64,000 nucleotides of DNA, from positions 99,710,893 to 99,774,892 of the forward strand of contig CM077594.1 of NCBI GenBank assembly GCA_039654915.1, in the 5' to 3' direction. Below, in pieces: positions 47,053 through 59,333 of the stretch. The notes under the pieces were generated by a model that ran no database searches, was not told the DNA's origin, and was given only the letters and a program-made list of their open reading frames with translations. Source of the DNA: Aquilaria yunnanensis (lineage: Eukaryota > Streptophyta > Magnoliopsida > Malvales > Thymelaeaceae). Every line of letters starts with the position of its first letter. Positions within the stretch are counted from its first letter, which is position 1. Both the position numbers and the translations under genes were made by a program.

Positions 47053-49647
47053 ATGTCTTCTTCTTCTTGGGTGCTCAGAATGAGAACCTTAGTGCTCCCG
47101 TTCTTCTTCTTCTTCTTCTTCTGCTTCTTTTTCCTCTTCTTCTCTTGTGCTAGCGGTGGTGGCTCTGTGAATGTGACCAACATTTCCAAGGTTGAAGATG
47201 CCCAGAGTTTCCACATTTACTATGGCCAGACCTTCAAAGTCATCAAGAGTGCTGTTGATGGCAACAGCTATCTCCTTATCCAGGTCCCCTCTTATGTCTA
47301 ACCTAATCTTTGTTTTCCTTTTTAACTGCTACTTAACTCTTTACTTACTGACTCTATTAATACGTAATTTTTATGATAATGAACCAGAATGACTCAAAGA
47401 TGGCAGCAAGGACAAAATATTGCACGCAGAGGATCAAATCCTTTATTATTAGTTTGTCCAACTACTCCGTCGACACCAGCTTTTTCCCAGGTACTTACAC
47501 CCGCAAATACTTGCCAACTCTTATTTGTTTTCATTATCTTTTCCTGTCATTAGTTGTTATTCAGATATTTACTACTTATAATTCCACCTTAATCTAATCA
47601 TATTTCCTTTTCTTTTTCCATTTTCCCCGGAAATTTCAGTCTCGTTTTTTGAGGTGAGATTCTTCAAGAAATCTGATTTCCAACCTTTTCTAATAGAAAG
47701 TTACTCTGCTTCAAGGTTTTATTTTAGAACATCTTGATTTGTCGCAGCTGTTGGGTTTGCTTGGGAACATGAAAGGCATGACCTCAAACACTGTGGCTTC
47801 TCAATGTGTGTTGAAACTGCTGGAAGAAGGAGACATCAGCTTAGTCAACAAAGAAGAGCCAAAACAGTTGGCGCAATTTGCAGCCCACTTTGTCAGTGAA
47901 AATGATCAAGTTCAAGCCTGTAACTTTGCAATTTTTGATCCTTTTGAGGAAGAATACCCTCTGCAGGTATATTGATATGGAACAGTGTGTTTCTTTCTCT
48001 TTCGTTTCTGGGGCTTTAATGGGTGCATCTGAAGAATGGCCAATTACTTGAAACTTACTTGTAGAGAGCAGAATGGATCAAGTTCTTGGGAGCGTTTGCA
48101 AACAAGGAAAACAGAGCTAATCAAGTCTATAAAGCTGTATGTTCTGATTCTTCTTCTCAACCTTTTCGTTGTTGTTATTATTATTATTATTATCTTGCTT
48201 TTGTTTTTCCCTTTAACCTCATCATCGATGCAAGAAGAGGATTATTTTGTTGTAACATGTTAAAGAGGAAGTAACAAATATCAGAACAGAGTTTAGATAT
48301 AGCCGCATACTCTGATTGCCTGTTGAAAATTTGCAGATTAAGGACAATTACTTGTGCTGGACGAAAGTGGCAGCTAGCAAGGAAAAGGCGTTCAAACCTA
48401 TAGTTGCTTGGATGGGGTATTACAATGTCAGTATTGTAGAGCACACGCACCTCTTCTAGTAAAACACTAACCTTCACCTGCGTGTAGCATAAGAAACGAT
48501 TTCTTGGATGATTTTCCCCATAATTTTTTTATTTTTCCTCCTATTGCTCTGGATACCTACGTAAGTGATTGAATTCCTCCAGGCCCCAACACAGAATATG
48601 CCACACATACAAAAGTACTGAAGTTTTCTGTTAATTTTGCAGGGGATCTGAACTTTTACCAAGGAAACACTTAAGTTGAAGGTGACGACCAAAACTTTGT
48701 TGCTGCTGCTTACATTACAGTATAAAATTAACTGAATAACGAACATTTAGCTGGTCATTCTTTTTCCATCAATACATCAGAAATTAACTAAAAGGTTTGG
48801 GAACAGTTTGTGGAAGATGCAGGAGGAGAAAATGTTGATGGCTCAATCAACAAGATCACTTACAATGTTTCCAACCCTGATGATATAGAAGCCTTGCATG
48901 CTATACTCTGTGTAAGAAATAAACTATACTATTAAATTAATCATGCACACTTTATTTCTTCAATGTTGCTCCTCAATGTTACCAGTTGCTCACATTAAGT
49001 CATTTTTTCTATGTTGGGGTTCAAAATTTAAGACTGTAGACATAGTGGTTGATGAAACGTACACCCTAGACCCAGCTGCATACACTCGATCCACATTTCT
49101 TGAGAACCTAAACATTGAAGGCGATTCTTGTTTTGCTTTCCTCACAAACCAAAGCTTGTGGAGATATGATAAGAGGGTTCACAATTCCACTGTTCTCGGT
49201 AACTACTCAAGCCTATATTTATGTGTGTGTTTGTGTTCATGCAGTTGTCCAGTGTTTAATCTGCATTTTGTTTCTCACAGCAATTCCTTTCCTTTGTTTT
49301 TCGTTTTACTGTGAAATGTGAAAGATTGGTTCAACGGTGCCGTCTCACAGCCTCAGTTAGTACTAGCAGATCTTATTGAAGCATTATTTCCGACAGGAAA
49401 TTACACCACCACATATTTCAGGAACATTGCAAAGGTGACTGCTTAGTGTTTTTTACCTTTCCGTGTTCCAACAATTGGTTCTATAGTTTCATCTTTTCCT
49501 TTTTCTTTCTTTTTAGTATGCCTTTGATCCACATACATCTGTGTCTAATATTTGTAGGGAGAAGAAGTAATAAGCATTGAGGCCAAGATGTGTGACAGGG
49601 ATAGTTCGACAGCTATGGACCCTATAATCCCAACCTGCACATCATAG
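47053..49647 (+). CDS. Secreted protein of unknown function, eleven exons, with an in-frame stop in exon 7
   Basis: Exons 47053-47283, 47388-47490, 47640-47653, 47748-47966, 48065-48136, 48337-48426, 48643-48681, 48807-48911, 49033-49198, 49325-49434, 49558-49647; all with GT-AG borders and matching phases, 412 codons in all. An N-terminal signal peptide is dominated by Phe, encoded by a TTC repeat. The mature part has several N-glycosylation sequons and few Cys; no membrane segment follows the signal. Exon 3 is only 14 nt. Exon 7 reads [16 protein letters not shown], where TGA stands where the phase and context suggest TGG (Trp). Exon 7 is 39 nt, so skipping it keeps frame. I recognise no catalytic motif and name no family. 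It may be a recent pseudogene, an allele, or a sequencing error. Confidence 0.78.
47640..47653 (+). other. 14-nt microexon
   Basis: Exon 3 of the gene above, between TTTCAG and GTGAGA. It completes a Val codon and adds SFFE; without it the frame of exon 4 is lost, because exon 2 ends in phase 1. Confidence 0.7.
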
Positions 49648-50247
49648 TTTCCTTTCCTGTTTGGCTATTTTTTGTTCTTTAATTCACACTCAAAGTCAAG
49701 TTATATAGAGAATTGAATCGAGTTACAAGTTGCATATTTCAGGAGGAGTTTTTTGGGTACCTGGAAATATACAACTAGCTAATTGAACACCATGTCAGAG
49801 GAACATAGGGTCAAACTTATGGACATGAACGTTGATAGACCAATCTTCAGTGAGCCCTGGATGCTTAAGCTCCAAACAACCTGAAAGCGTGTTGAATGTT
49901 TATATTCTTTCTTTGTTTTTTATCCAAGGGACAGTCGTCCTTCAATTCAGAATGATGTTTTTACCTCTGCAACCGTGACTGCGAACGTCTTGTGCTGCAC
50001 AAGACAAAGCACGTTGATCAGTTTTAATTTCCTCTTTTTCTTTTTTATCATGAATTATCCAGATTATTCGACTATTTGTCTGAAAGTAAGGCTTTTGCAT
50101 CTCAAGAAACAAGCTGTTTTGTAGCAGTAAATCCACATATTGCCTATCATAAAAGATACAAGACTGTCATTCCTGTTTTTGTTTTGTATTTTTAAAATTC
50201 TGGATTACGATATATTTATCAGTTTACTAAACTGGGTGCTAAAATCA
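49648..50247. other. Space between two convergent 3' ends
   Basis: 600 bp shared by the 3' flanks of the secreted-protein gene and sucrose synthase. No gene recognised. Confidence 0.6.
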
Positions 50248-53200
50248 TTATGCTGATAAAGCCGCATCCGTCAAAAGTTTAAGGACATGCCTCTTGGTGG
50301 ACTGTGGCCTGCCCACCCGCTTCTGCACTGGTCTTTGAAATTCATCTCTAGCAGTAGGCACATTCTTAACCTGCAAAGTCATAACGATTGAGTTCAGGAA
50401 TTTTCCTGTATATTCCATGAAAGCTCAAGTAAAGATAATACATAGTACCAGGTTTCTGTACTGGAGATTATAAAACACTTCTATGTATCTCTGCTTTGCT
50501 TGTTTTTGCTCCTTGTTCAATCTTCTCCAGAAGTTATAAGTACAGCCCATATTCAGTACCTTCTGGGCATAGATATTCCAGGTGTAACTGTAACACAACA
50601 AAAAAAAAAACAAGAAAAAAACAATTTAGAGCTGCTGAATTTAGGTTTCCGACCAACACAGCCAATGAGTAGTCCTGCCTGCATAAATTACCATTCATTT
50701 ATGCGTTTCAAACCTTCAGCTGAATACTTTTCCCAGTAACTGGGATCTATCCTGCAGATCTCAAAGAATTCGGCTATCTTATTGCTTGCATCTTCACCAT
50801 CATATGAGTTGATATGGAAACCTGATACCCCATCCACAATAATTTCAGCGGGCCCACCTTGGTTAGTTGCAAAGGTGGGTAAACCGCAATTCATCGCCTC
50901 TATCACTGTAAGACCAAACGCTTCATACAATGCAGGCTGCACAAAAGCTCCCCTTGTATCAGCAATGTGCCGATAGAGTTCTGCATTCCGCTGCTTATCA
51001 GTCTGAGCTGCTATCCATCTGAACAGGCCCTTGAGCTGGTATTTATCTATTAGACTAAGCATCTTTCTGATTTCGGCCATTTCTTCTCTTTCTTTTGATT
51101 TAGAAGGATCAAAGAATCCTCCCACTATGACAAGGTTTACTAAATCCTGAAGCTTTGTGTTCTTCCCATACCACTCAGTCAGTCCAGTCAAGTTCTTTAC
51201 AGTATCAAGTCTAGCCATTGAGAAGATGATAGGCTTTCTACTGTTAGCTAGATACCCCCTGTAAGAAAAAAAATGCCGCAGAATGAGCTGTTTAAGTGAT
51301 TCACTGTTTGCCTCAACAACATCATGATGAATCATATCATGACTTACATGTGTTCATTGTTATCCTTTTCATTGTACAGGAGTTCATCAATAGCAGGCTG
51401 AAAAAACTTGAACCTTTTTTCTTTCTCATAGTAGGGGAAGTACACAGACTGGTCAGCCCCAGGAGCAGCAATGTTGAATTTGGGGTCAAATACACTGATA
51501 CCTGAAACAATTCTGCAGAGCCCTGGGAGTGTGAATGCAGCATGGCTCTCATATTGTCCAAGTCTCTCTTTGCTGCAAACAAAACACTGGTCATTGCAAT
51601 ATTTTATTTGTATTTGCCATTTAGGCCTGGCACATACTAAACAGCTGGAAAAGCAAAACTAACAAAATAAAAGGAAGGATAGAAGCCCGTTATGAATTGG
51701 TTTCCCAGTTCACAATGTCCTGCATATTACTAAAATGTGTTCTTTTTCTATTCCTAAATTTGAGTGAGCAGCCAACTTTTCTAACCTGCCTGCAATCTCC
51801 TGGTAAGTGCTTGTTATGATGAAATCTGTTGCATTCATGGCAATTGTGTCGGCGATGAATTGGCATGAGAAATGATACTTAGGATCGAATTCCTTCCATT
51901 TGATGTCTGAATCTTCATACTTAGTCTTCTCTAAGGCATGTGCAATAGTTGCCTAATTTGAGATATTGAAGAGAGTCATCAAGTAAATTGATGTGCAAAA
52001 GGAAGCACTTAAAAATTTTGGAACCACTTATCAGAGAAACCTGTGTTATATCAAGTTTGCTAGCCACGAGAGATGCAACTAAATTTCCATCAGTGTAGTT
52101 CCCAATCACTAGATCTGGTTTTCCTTCCATCACATTCTGGATGTTAGTAGCAGCATCCTTGTGATTACAGTGGAAAAACGTGACAAGTTAATGAAGACTA
52201 ACAAATTGTAGAATATGGCTAATAATCAAGGATAAATGACTTACATACCTGTGCAAACCTTTCAAGATAAGGATAAATGTTGAACCGGGAAACCCACTGA
52301 CGAAGAACACCATTATCAGTCCAGAATGGCACCCGGAGTATATTTGAATGTTTCGTACCATTAATTGCTTCTAGCTCCAGGTTGCACTTGGTACCCCGGG
52401 CATCAGGAATGAGCCTTGTGACCTGCCCAGATAAAACATAAGCCCCAACATAAATATTGACTGGTATTAGGTGGTTTTATGTGGGTAACTCACAACAAGA
52501 ATCTGCGGCTTCACAGAAAGCCCCTGGGACTTGATCCTAAGGAGCAGTTCATCTTCCAAGGCTTTCACTTGATCTAAAATGTAAACAACCTGTTTACAGT
52601 TACAAGAAAGTGTCAGCTTATGCAGGGAATCAAAAGGAAAAAAAATGCAAATTAGAGATGTATTTTAGTTGTTGTAATGAGTTAAGCACCTGCCCTCCGG
52701 TGTCTGGCAAGCCAAGGACATCAGCCTGGCCAAAGTAACCTTGAGGGCTGAATATTACCACATTAAATATAATTGGAAGCTTGCTTAAGAACTTCTGCAT
52801 ATTTAATGGATCTGGTGCTTGTAGTACTTCTGATAGAGATCTCATTGTCTCCTTGACTCTCTCAGCATTGTCACCCCATCCCTTCTCAAAGCCCCATTCT
52901 TTAAACCTTGTTAAAATTAAACCAGAAGAAAAGGGTAAAAGAAAATTTATGAGACACCATAAAGTAATTAACGGTCACCAGAGCATTTGCAGTTACCTGA
53001 GTTCAAAAGTTTGAGAGGGGGTGTCCTTTGGAAGCTCGGAGATGGAGACCTCAGCTATTATTAGTGCCATCTGAAGCTTTGTAACAGTGTTCAATGTCTC
53101 ATTTATCATAAGCTTCTGCGAATATCAAAACACAGAGAAAAGAGACATATCAATAGAAAATTCTCATAGCTTCTACTGTATATGAGCCATTGCCTTGCAC

Positions 53201-54053
53201 CTCTTCTTGATATTCAAGAGAAAGTAAGTAATCAACAAGAGGCTGCGCATTCTCCCTGCCGTGACAACTGAGTTTAGCTGTTATGAATTTTGAAACAAAA
53301 TCAAGCCCATTTCCAATGGACGAAGAAATGGTTAGTTTTGGGATTGAGAAATCAAATGCTTCAAAATCCACTTCCGGTGCATTCTCATCCTTTGCCCTGC
53401 AGCATGAACCATTTTCATTTACTAGAAGGCATAAAGGCCTCTGTCCTCTGTAGGAAATGTATGCCATACTACACCAGGAGAGTTATAAACTTGGAGCTCG
53501 TCAACAGGCCCGTGAACATCTACAAGTTTTAGAATGTAGATTATAAACTAGGTGAAAAAACACATACCAGCTCTCATCAACCACAGTCTCTTTGAGTTTC
53601 AAGTAATCTGTTGAGGAGATTCCATCAACCGAGAGGTCAGGGTTCACCTTAACAAATTCCCAATACCCAGGACTTGGTCTTATGGCAAAAGTAACTTGAG
53701 GAGGAATGACAACCGCTTCCTGCAAGTTATTCACCATTGCATTTAGACAGCAAACCATCAGTATGACAACCATACAACTCAGGGAGCAAGCAACAAAACC
53801 AGGAGAAATGATGCAAAACCTGAGTTGATGATAAGATGGCTCCAAGTTCACCCTCCAAGACTTGGTCTCTCTCAGTTTTGTCATCTATTACTTTCTCCAA
53901 TTCGTCTTTTAGTTGACGAAGCTTCATAATCCTTCTCCCATTTTCCATATACTTAGCCAGGCACCTCTTCATGTGGTAACGGCTCTGCCTCAAGGCATCT
54001 GGCATACTATCAGCTATAGAATCAGAATGTTTGAAAGACGATAGAGATGCCAT
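50248..54053 (-). CDS. SUS6: Sucrose synthase, SUS5/6/7 clade
   Basis: Reversible cleavage of sucrose with UDP to UDP-glucose and fructose, feeding wall polysaccharides; SUS5/6 of Arabidopsis serve callose in sieve plates. Thirteen exons read on the minus strand: 54053-53820, 53719-53568, 53396-53201, 53115-52997, 52906-52690, 52589-52494, 52422-52249, 52157-52041, 51952-51786, 51572-51348, 51258-50692, 50587-50449, 50370-50248. Phases agree throughout and give 841 aa. Seen: the N-terminal regulatory region, [18 protein letters not shown] at the start of the GT-B core, FDPKFNI..PGAD, MARLD, and the [14 protein letters not shown] motif with the two Glu (about 678 and 686). A basic C-terminal extension of about 40 residues ([11 protein letters not shown]) follows the usual end, which together with the N terminus points to the SUS6-like clade. 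Confidence 0.94.
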
Positions 54054-54156
54054 CTATTAATTCTTTCAAATACAACGTTTTCAAGCAGCTGAAACTAAAG
54101 ATCGCATCAAAAGAAACTAGGATTCTCAGGGCCTCCAGCTTCAAATTTATCCAGCT

Positions 54157-54164
54157 ATATATAG
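54157..54164 (-). promoter_or_regulatory. Possible TATA box of sucrose synthase
   Basis: TATATATA about 105 bp before the ATG. A longer leader with an intron cannot be excluded, as other sucrose synthases have one. Confidence 0.35.
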
Positions 54165-55494
54165 TGTTTGCCTGACAGGCTTTTAGGTTAGAATATTCAA
54201 AACCAACTTCGGGCTAAAATTGGAGGTTAGAAAAAGAGGAGACAGAAAACATTCCTATAAGAGAAGAAATCAAGGAACACCAGCTAAAGTAAGATTCCTG
54301 TATGATCAAAGGACAGGCATCAGGGCAATCTAATGATATGCTTTTCTTTCCGTGATGGTAAGAAACGAGATGAGAGGAGAATGCTGCCAAGAGAATCACG
54401 GCAACGCCCTTGGCATTTTATCTCGGTTAGATTCCTCAAGGGAACTGCATTGTAACTGTAGTATTTCCTCAAGAAAACTATCAACAGATTGCAATTCAAT
54501 TAATTCACACTTATTTGTTCTGAAATGAACTATCAAAAATTGCAATTCAATGCAATCAACAAAACAGGATTCCAGTCATGAGTATGAGTGTAAATTCAAT
54601 ACAATCAACAAAACAGGATTCCAGTCATGAGTATGAGTGTAGCTTTCTATCTTTCTATTTCCCTCTTCGCAATGCCTTAAATTGGACAAAGTCTACTGCT
54701 TTAAGTTCTGGTTAAGATATGTTAACTCGAGTATGAAAAAAGCAAGCTTATCAGTGGAAAAGCATAAAGAGATCCAGTGCGCTTCAACCCAAGTAAGGAA
54801 AGTTACAAAGATTTGTTGAATTGCCAGGGATACGGAGTTTAAATCAGAGAATTTTTTGTTTCATGTGTAAACTAAAGATTTCCTTTCAAAAACAATATTC
54901 TCTTCTCCCCTTTTTGCTGTAGAGGGAGGACCGATACCAAACACATCTGATAATGAAAAAGTTAAGAGATAACGAGAATGTTTCCAGTTCTGCAGAATGG
55001 AGCGAGGAAGAACGATTGGCTTCCAGACCCAAACGAAGAGCAGCCACGGAAATGGCTATGGCGTCGGCTCATACGCAACGCTCACACTAATTCAGAGCGC
55101 CGGTAATCAGTAATCGACGCCTCGGTCTAACCCTTTGGGCTGAAGGCAATTTATAGAACTCCTAAACCCTAATCTAACGGCTGCTAACTCCTAAACCCCT
55201 TTTTAAGGCTCGCTTAGGCTTACCAATCTTCTCCGTCATAAGCAGGATTTCCGGCCTAATTGGTTTCATTTCCTTGTCTCCATTCTTTGGATTATTTGGA
55301 TCGGATATAACAAATGTGTTTTCTGACGCACCACCTTTTATGTCCTATTATTGTTTGCTAAAAGTGGTGAGCTTATTACTCAACTTTTTATATTAAAAGA
55401 TTTCTAGCAAAAGTGGTCTCTTTATCTATACAATCTCCCTCACTTTATGTCATATTTGAGCTCATAACCTGAATTTACGCCCCTCCAGCTATTT
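54165..55494. other. Sucrose synthase upstream region
   Basis: Includes a tandem duplication of about 50 bp at 54552-54651 ('caatcaacaaaacaggattc' 'cagtcatgagtatgagtgta' twice). No gene recognised; the LINE 3' end starts at about 55495. Confidence 0.55.
54552..54651. repeat. 50-bp tandem duplication upstream of sucrose synthase
   Basis: Two almost identical copies, about 500-600 bp before the start codon. Confidence 0.85.
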
Positions 55495-58400
55495 AAATAT
55501 CTTCATTATTGATGGTGTATTGTGTCAAATGTTTGATCTAGGTGCATTAGTTTGAATTTGGATGGAGTCTAATGCCCCTCCTTGGATTTGTCAAGGAATT
55601 ATTTTCTGTCAATGTGTATACGCTCTTTAGACTAAGCTTTACACCATCCATGGGTTATTTTCTCTTGCATCTAATTATCACATTTATTTCATTATGTTAC
55701 TAACTGACTGCTTTTAGGTTCAGCAAACATTATAAGGAAGACATAATCCAGGTCAGTATCTTCGTCAGGTTGTTCATCAAATTCTAATCCTCCTTGATTC
55801 ATTTCATTGTTGTTTAGTGGTGGTGGTTCCCAAACAAAGGGTTTTTATTGCCCATTAGCTACTAGCCTTCTTAGTACCTTAATTTTTATATAAGAGATTT
55901 CTCCATTTTTGTTGTGAATAGATAAAATTATGGTAATGTGGAGTGTAAGGTAAACTATGTACTACTAGAATTTCTTTTATACCCTTCCTTTATAATCTTT
56001 TAAGTAAAGAAAACAATAATAAATTAAGATATGTTATTAATCAATCTTAAGTGTTATGTTTTACACTCAAGGACAAGCTTTAACAAAAATTGATAATTTA
56101 GAATGGTGGCTTAGTCAAAAAAGTGGAAGTGGTTATCTCAATCATTTTATAAAAAGCAATTACCAACCTACCTTTTATAGTCTCTTATGAGGCTACCAGC
56201 ACCTGTGATACCTTCCACAGGATTGTAAGCACCATCAATATTGACTATAAAGAAATTAATAATTAATAAGGGGTTACCAAGAAATTTGGTCTTTATCAAT
56301 TGGAGCATGGATCCAATGATTAGTTAAAGCAAAAAGCTCAACAACCTACTTTTTTTTTATGGATTTAGATACCATATGAACTGTTAGAGCTTTGCCCTTT
56401 ATCATAAACTTGTTTCTATCTTTCTAAATATTCTACTAAGCTAAAGGTAAAATAATGGACCATGAATATTAAACCAAGGGAACACTTACCATTGAGACAA
56501 AGAGTTTCGCAACAATCAAGCCAAACACTATAAAGATTAATAACAAGGCCTAGATGATTCCATATTTTTTAGCAAAAAACTAGGCTCGATTTGTTTTAAT
56601 TTAACGAGTAATGGTTAACAACTTAGCATGTTCTTTCTGGATTTAGATACTAACTTGTAGGGCCCAAAATAATTTGCCATGAAAAAAACCCCAAATTACA
56701 ATCTGTCAAGCCTTGTTTTCTTACCTGCCACATAATGTTTAAGGGCAAATAAGCTAGAAAACCCTTAGTCCCACACTTGGTTCTTCGACTTGGCCAAACA
56801 AAGGCATTAATAGGATGATATTAATATATCTCAAACTGTTAGCTAATCAATATGTGTTTAACATGTTCATTCTTGTCTTTGCAGCTTTTGTATAAGTGCT
56901 TAACATTCATATTGATTGTTCAAATAAGATCTCGTGGGGAGCCTTTCATGAATCAATTTCCACAAAGAACATTTAACCTTAAGGTAAGTTTTTAGAAATG
57001 AAATCTAATCTTATCCTATAGCATTTCCAGAGATATCACTATCACCCTTGCAAGCTAAATACGCTTCACTCATACTAAATTTACCCTTAGGACAAAAGTT
57101 GTAACTTAACTTTTCAGGTACATTAGAATTAGAGCTAACAAAGACTTTATTTATAGCATGAAAAATCTCATTGGGTAAAGCAAAACCTGTGGTTGGTCAT
57201 AAACTAGGCAATATTAAGGTTATCCTTATTTTTCAAGAAAGGGACATGTTATAATGTTTCTTTAAGAAGTAAAGGAGCACAATATATCCTTGACATTATT
57301 TCTTCTTCCTATGACCCACTTGGTACTTTCCTGAACCCAATTCCAACTCTTTCTAATGTTACACCATATGGATGAAGTCATTTTAATTATAGGATTATGT
57401 TGATATTTTCCTTTAAGGACTTTAGTACATATGTTTGGCTTATTATTAACAATTTTTTGGGTAAATTTGGCAATGTGAGCATCATTTTGCTTCTTAGCAA
57501 AAGCTATATGTATGCCCTTATAAATGGTTAGGTTTAAAGACCTCATCCTAATTGATAAGATGCAGCTTTTTCTTTTCAGTAGTGTAGCCTCAGATAAGTT
57601 CCTATTAATATAGTTTTCCTATAAATTGACATTTATGCTTAGCCAATGACCAGCTAGTATGGGAAAACCCAAATATTTATCAATAAATCAAATTTTCTAG
57701 ACTCCTAGAATATTACATATGTTCGATTCAATCTTGGGGAGCATTGTTAGGAAAAATGATTGCAAACTTCTTAAAGGATAACAATTTGTTCACAAGCTTC
57801 GTAGAAATCCTATAATACTTTGTTAATGGTCCTAGTTGATTTTAAATTTTTTTTAGTCAATAGAATAATATTATCAACAAAAAAATACAATATGAGACAT
57901 AGAAGCATTTTTTTTTAACAATTTTAGACATCTTTTAGTTTTTTTTTTTATATTTGAATAGATTTTATAAGTTAGATATTCTAGATGGATAATGGAAATA
58001 CACTGGAAAAAAAATCTCCTTGTCTAATTCCTTGAGTTGGAAAAATCATCTCAATAGCCTCACCATTAAATAAAATAATCATGATGTTTGAAAAAACATT
58101 AAAAAAAACATAGAACAAGTATCCTCGGGAAAGGCAAAGAAATGGAATGCTTCTTAAATAAAACTCCATTCAAGACTATCATAGGCTTTGTCTAGGTCGA
58201 GTTGAATGAGTATATTACTATGTTTACCTTTCTTGCCATTAAAGATAATGTAAAATTTTTTTAACAACAATGACATTATCAATAAAATTTCTACCAAGAA
58301 TAAAGGTAGATTGTCAGGGGTCAATCAAATTGGTCATATTAGGCCTCAACCTGTTAAGAAGAATTCTTTAAATAATTTTATACTTAGTGTTACGTAAGCT

Positions 58401-59333
58401 TATAGACCTAAAATTCTTAATCAATTTAGCATTATTAATTTTTGGGATAAGAGAGACAAGACACCTATTTCAATCCCAAGGGGTAAGATGAGGTAGACTT
58501 AGTTGTTTTCAAAGCAAAATTTATAATTGTGTCATTAGGTTTATGCTGTGTACGGTCTATAACTTGCTTGTTGTCTTCATTAAATACATTTTTGTTCATA
58601 TTTGATGTGTCGTATGATTGGGCCCTGAAGAAAAACAGTTCTATTATGGGCTTGTTATTTGGTTGGGTTAGGTATTGATAAGGCTGTAAGTCATTATTTT
58701 GCCTGTTGGCATTAAATGAATGATTTTTCGGCGACAAATCTGCTAGAAGAGCTCCTGCTTTCGCTGTAGCTAGCACCATTTTTTGTGAACTGGCAATTCT
58801 AATTTCCAACTACTTGTTGGACACAGCCTTGTTGGTTTCCCTTCATTTCTAAATGACCTTTCCCATGAACTTCATGTCAAGGTCCATATTTGGCTTCATC
58901 ATCATTCCTAGCATTTAAACAACTTTCCTTTGTTTTAGAGCAGCCATTAAAAGTTTCCTTTTGTGATGGTCTAACAACTTCCTCCACTTCTTTTTGCTTT
59001 AATAGGTCGTATTTTGCTTCTATGCGGCCAATGCAACCAAATTTATAGCATAATGCAGTTACTCCCTCATAAACAACTTGTTATAGCGTTGAGCCTATTT
59101 TCCTAGTGGTTAACAGAAGTTTATCCAAATCCACATTTATACAAAGCCTAGAATATTAACCTTTAATACCTATTTTAGTATTGATACCTACTCCAATAAA
59201 TGATCCTAGCTTATTTCAAATATCTTGGAGCAAATCCTCCTCATAATAAATGATCAAGCAATTTTGCTTGATGAGCCTAGATAAACATTGTCACTATCTT
59301 TGCTTACTTTGTTCTCAATCCACATTCCCATGG
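55495..59333 (-). mobile_element. Dead LINE retrotransposon, main part (ORF1 end, ORF2, 3' end)
   Basis: Read on the minus strand the remnants come in LINE order: ORF1 end with RLCINVDLDKLL and a worn zinc knuckle (CYKFGCIGRIEAKY, about 59020-59065); ORF2 reverse transcriptase with LIPKINNAKLIKNFRSISLR (about 58390-58455), TFILGRNFIDN, QLDLDKAYDSLEWSF (about 58160-58215), GIRQGDFFSS (about 58000-58040) and LYFFVDNIILLTK in place of the FADD motif (about 57862-57890); then a zinc-binding region with KVLKGKY and LWKLIHERLPTRSYL (about 56900-56960). Many stops and frame breaks. The last 400 bp are shared with 29697-30110. The upstream part of ORF1 continues beyond the solo LTR. Confidence 0.82.
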
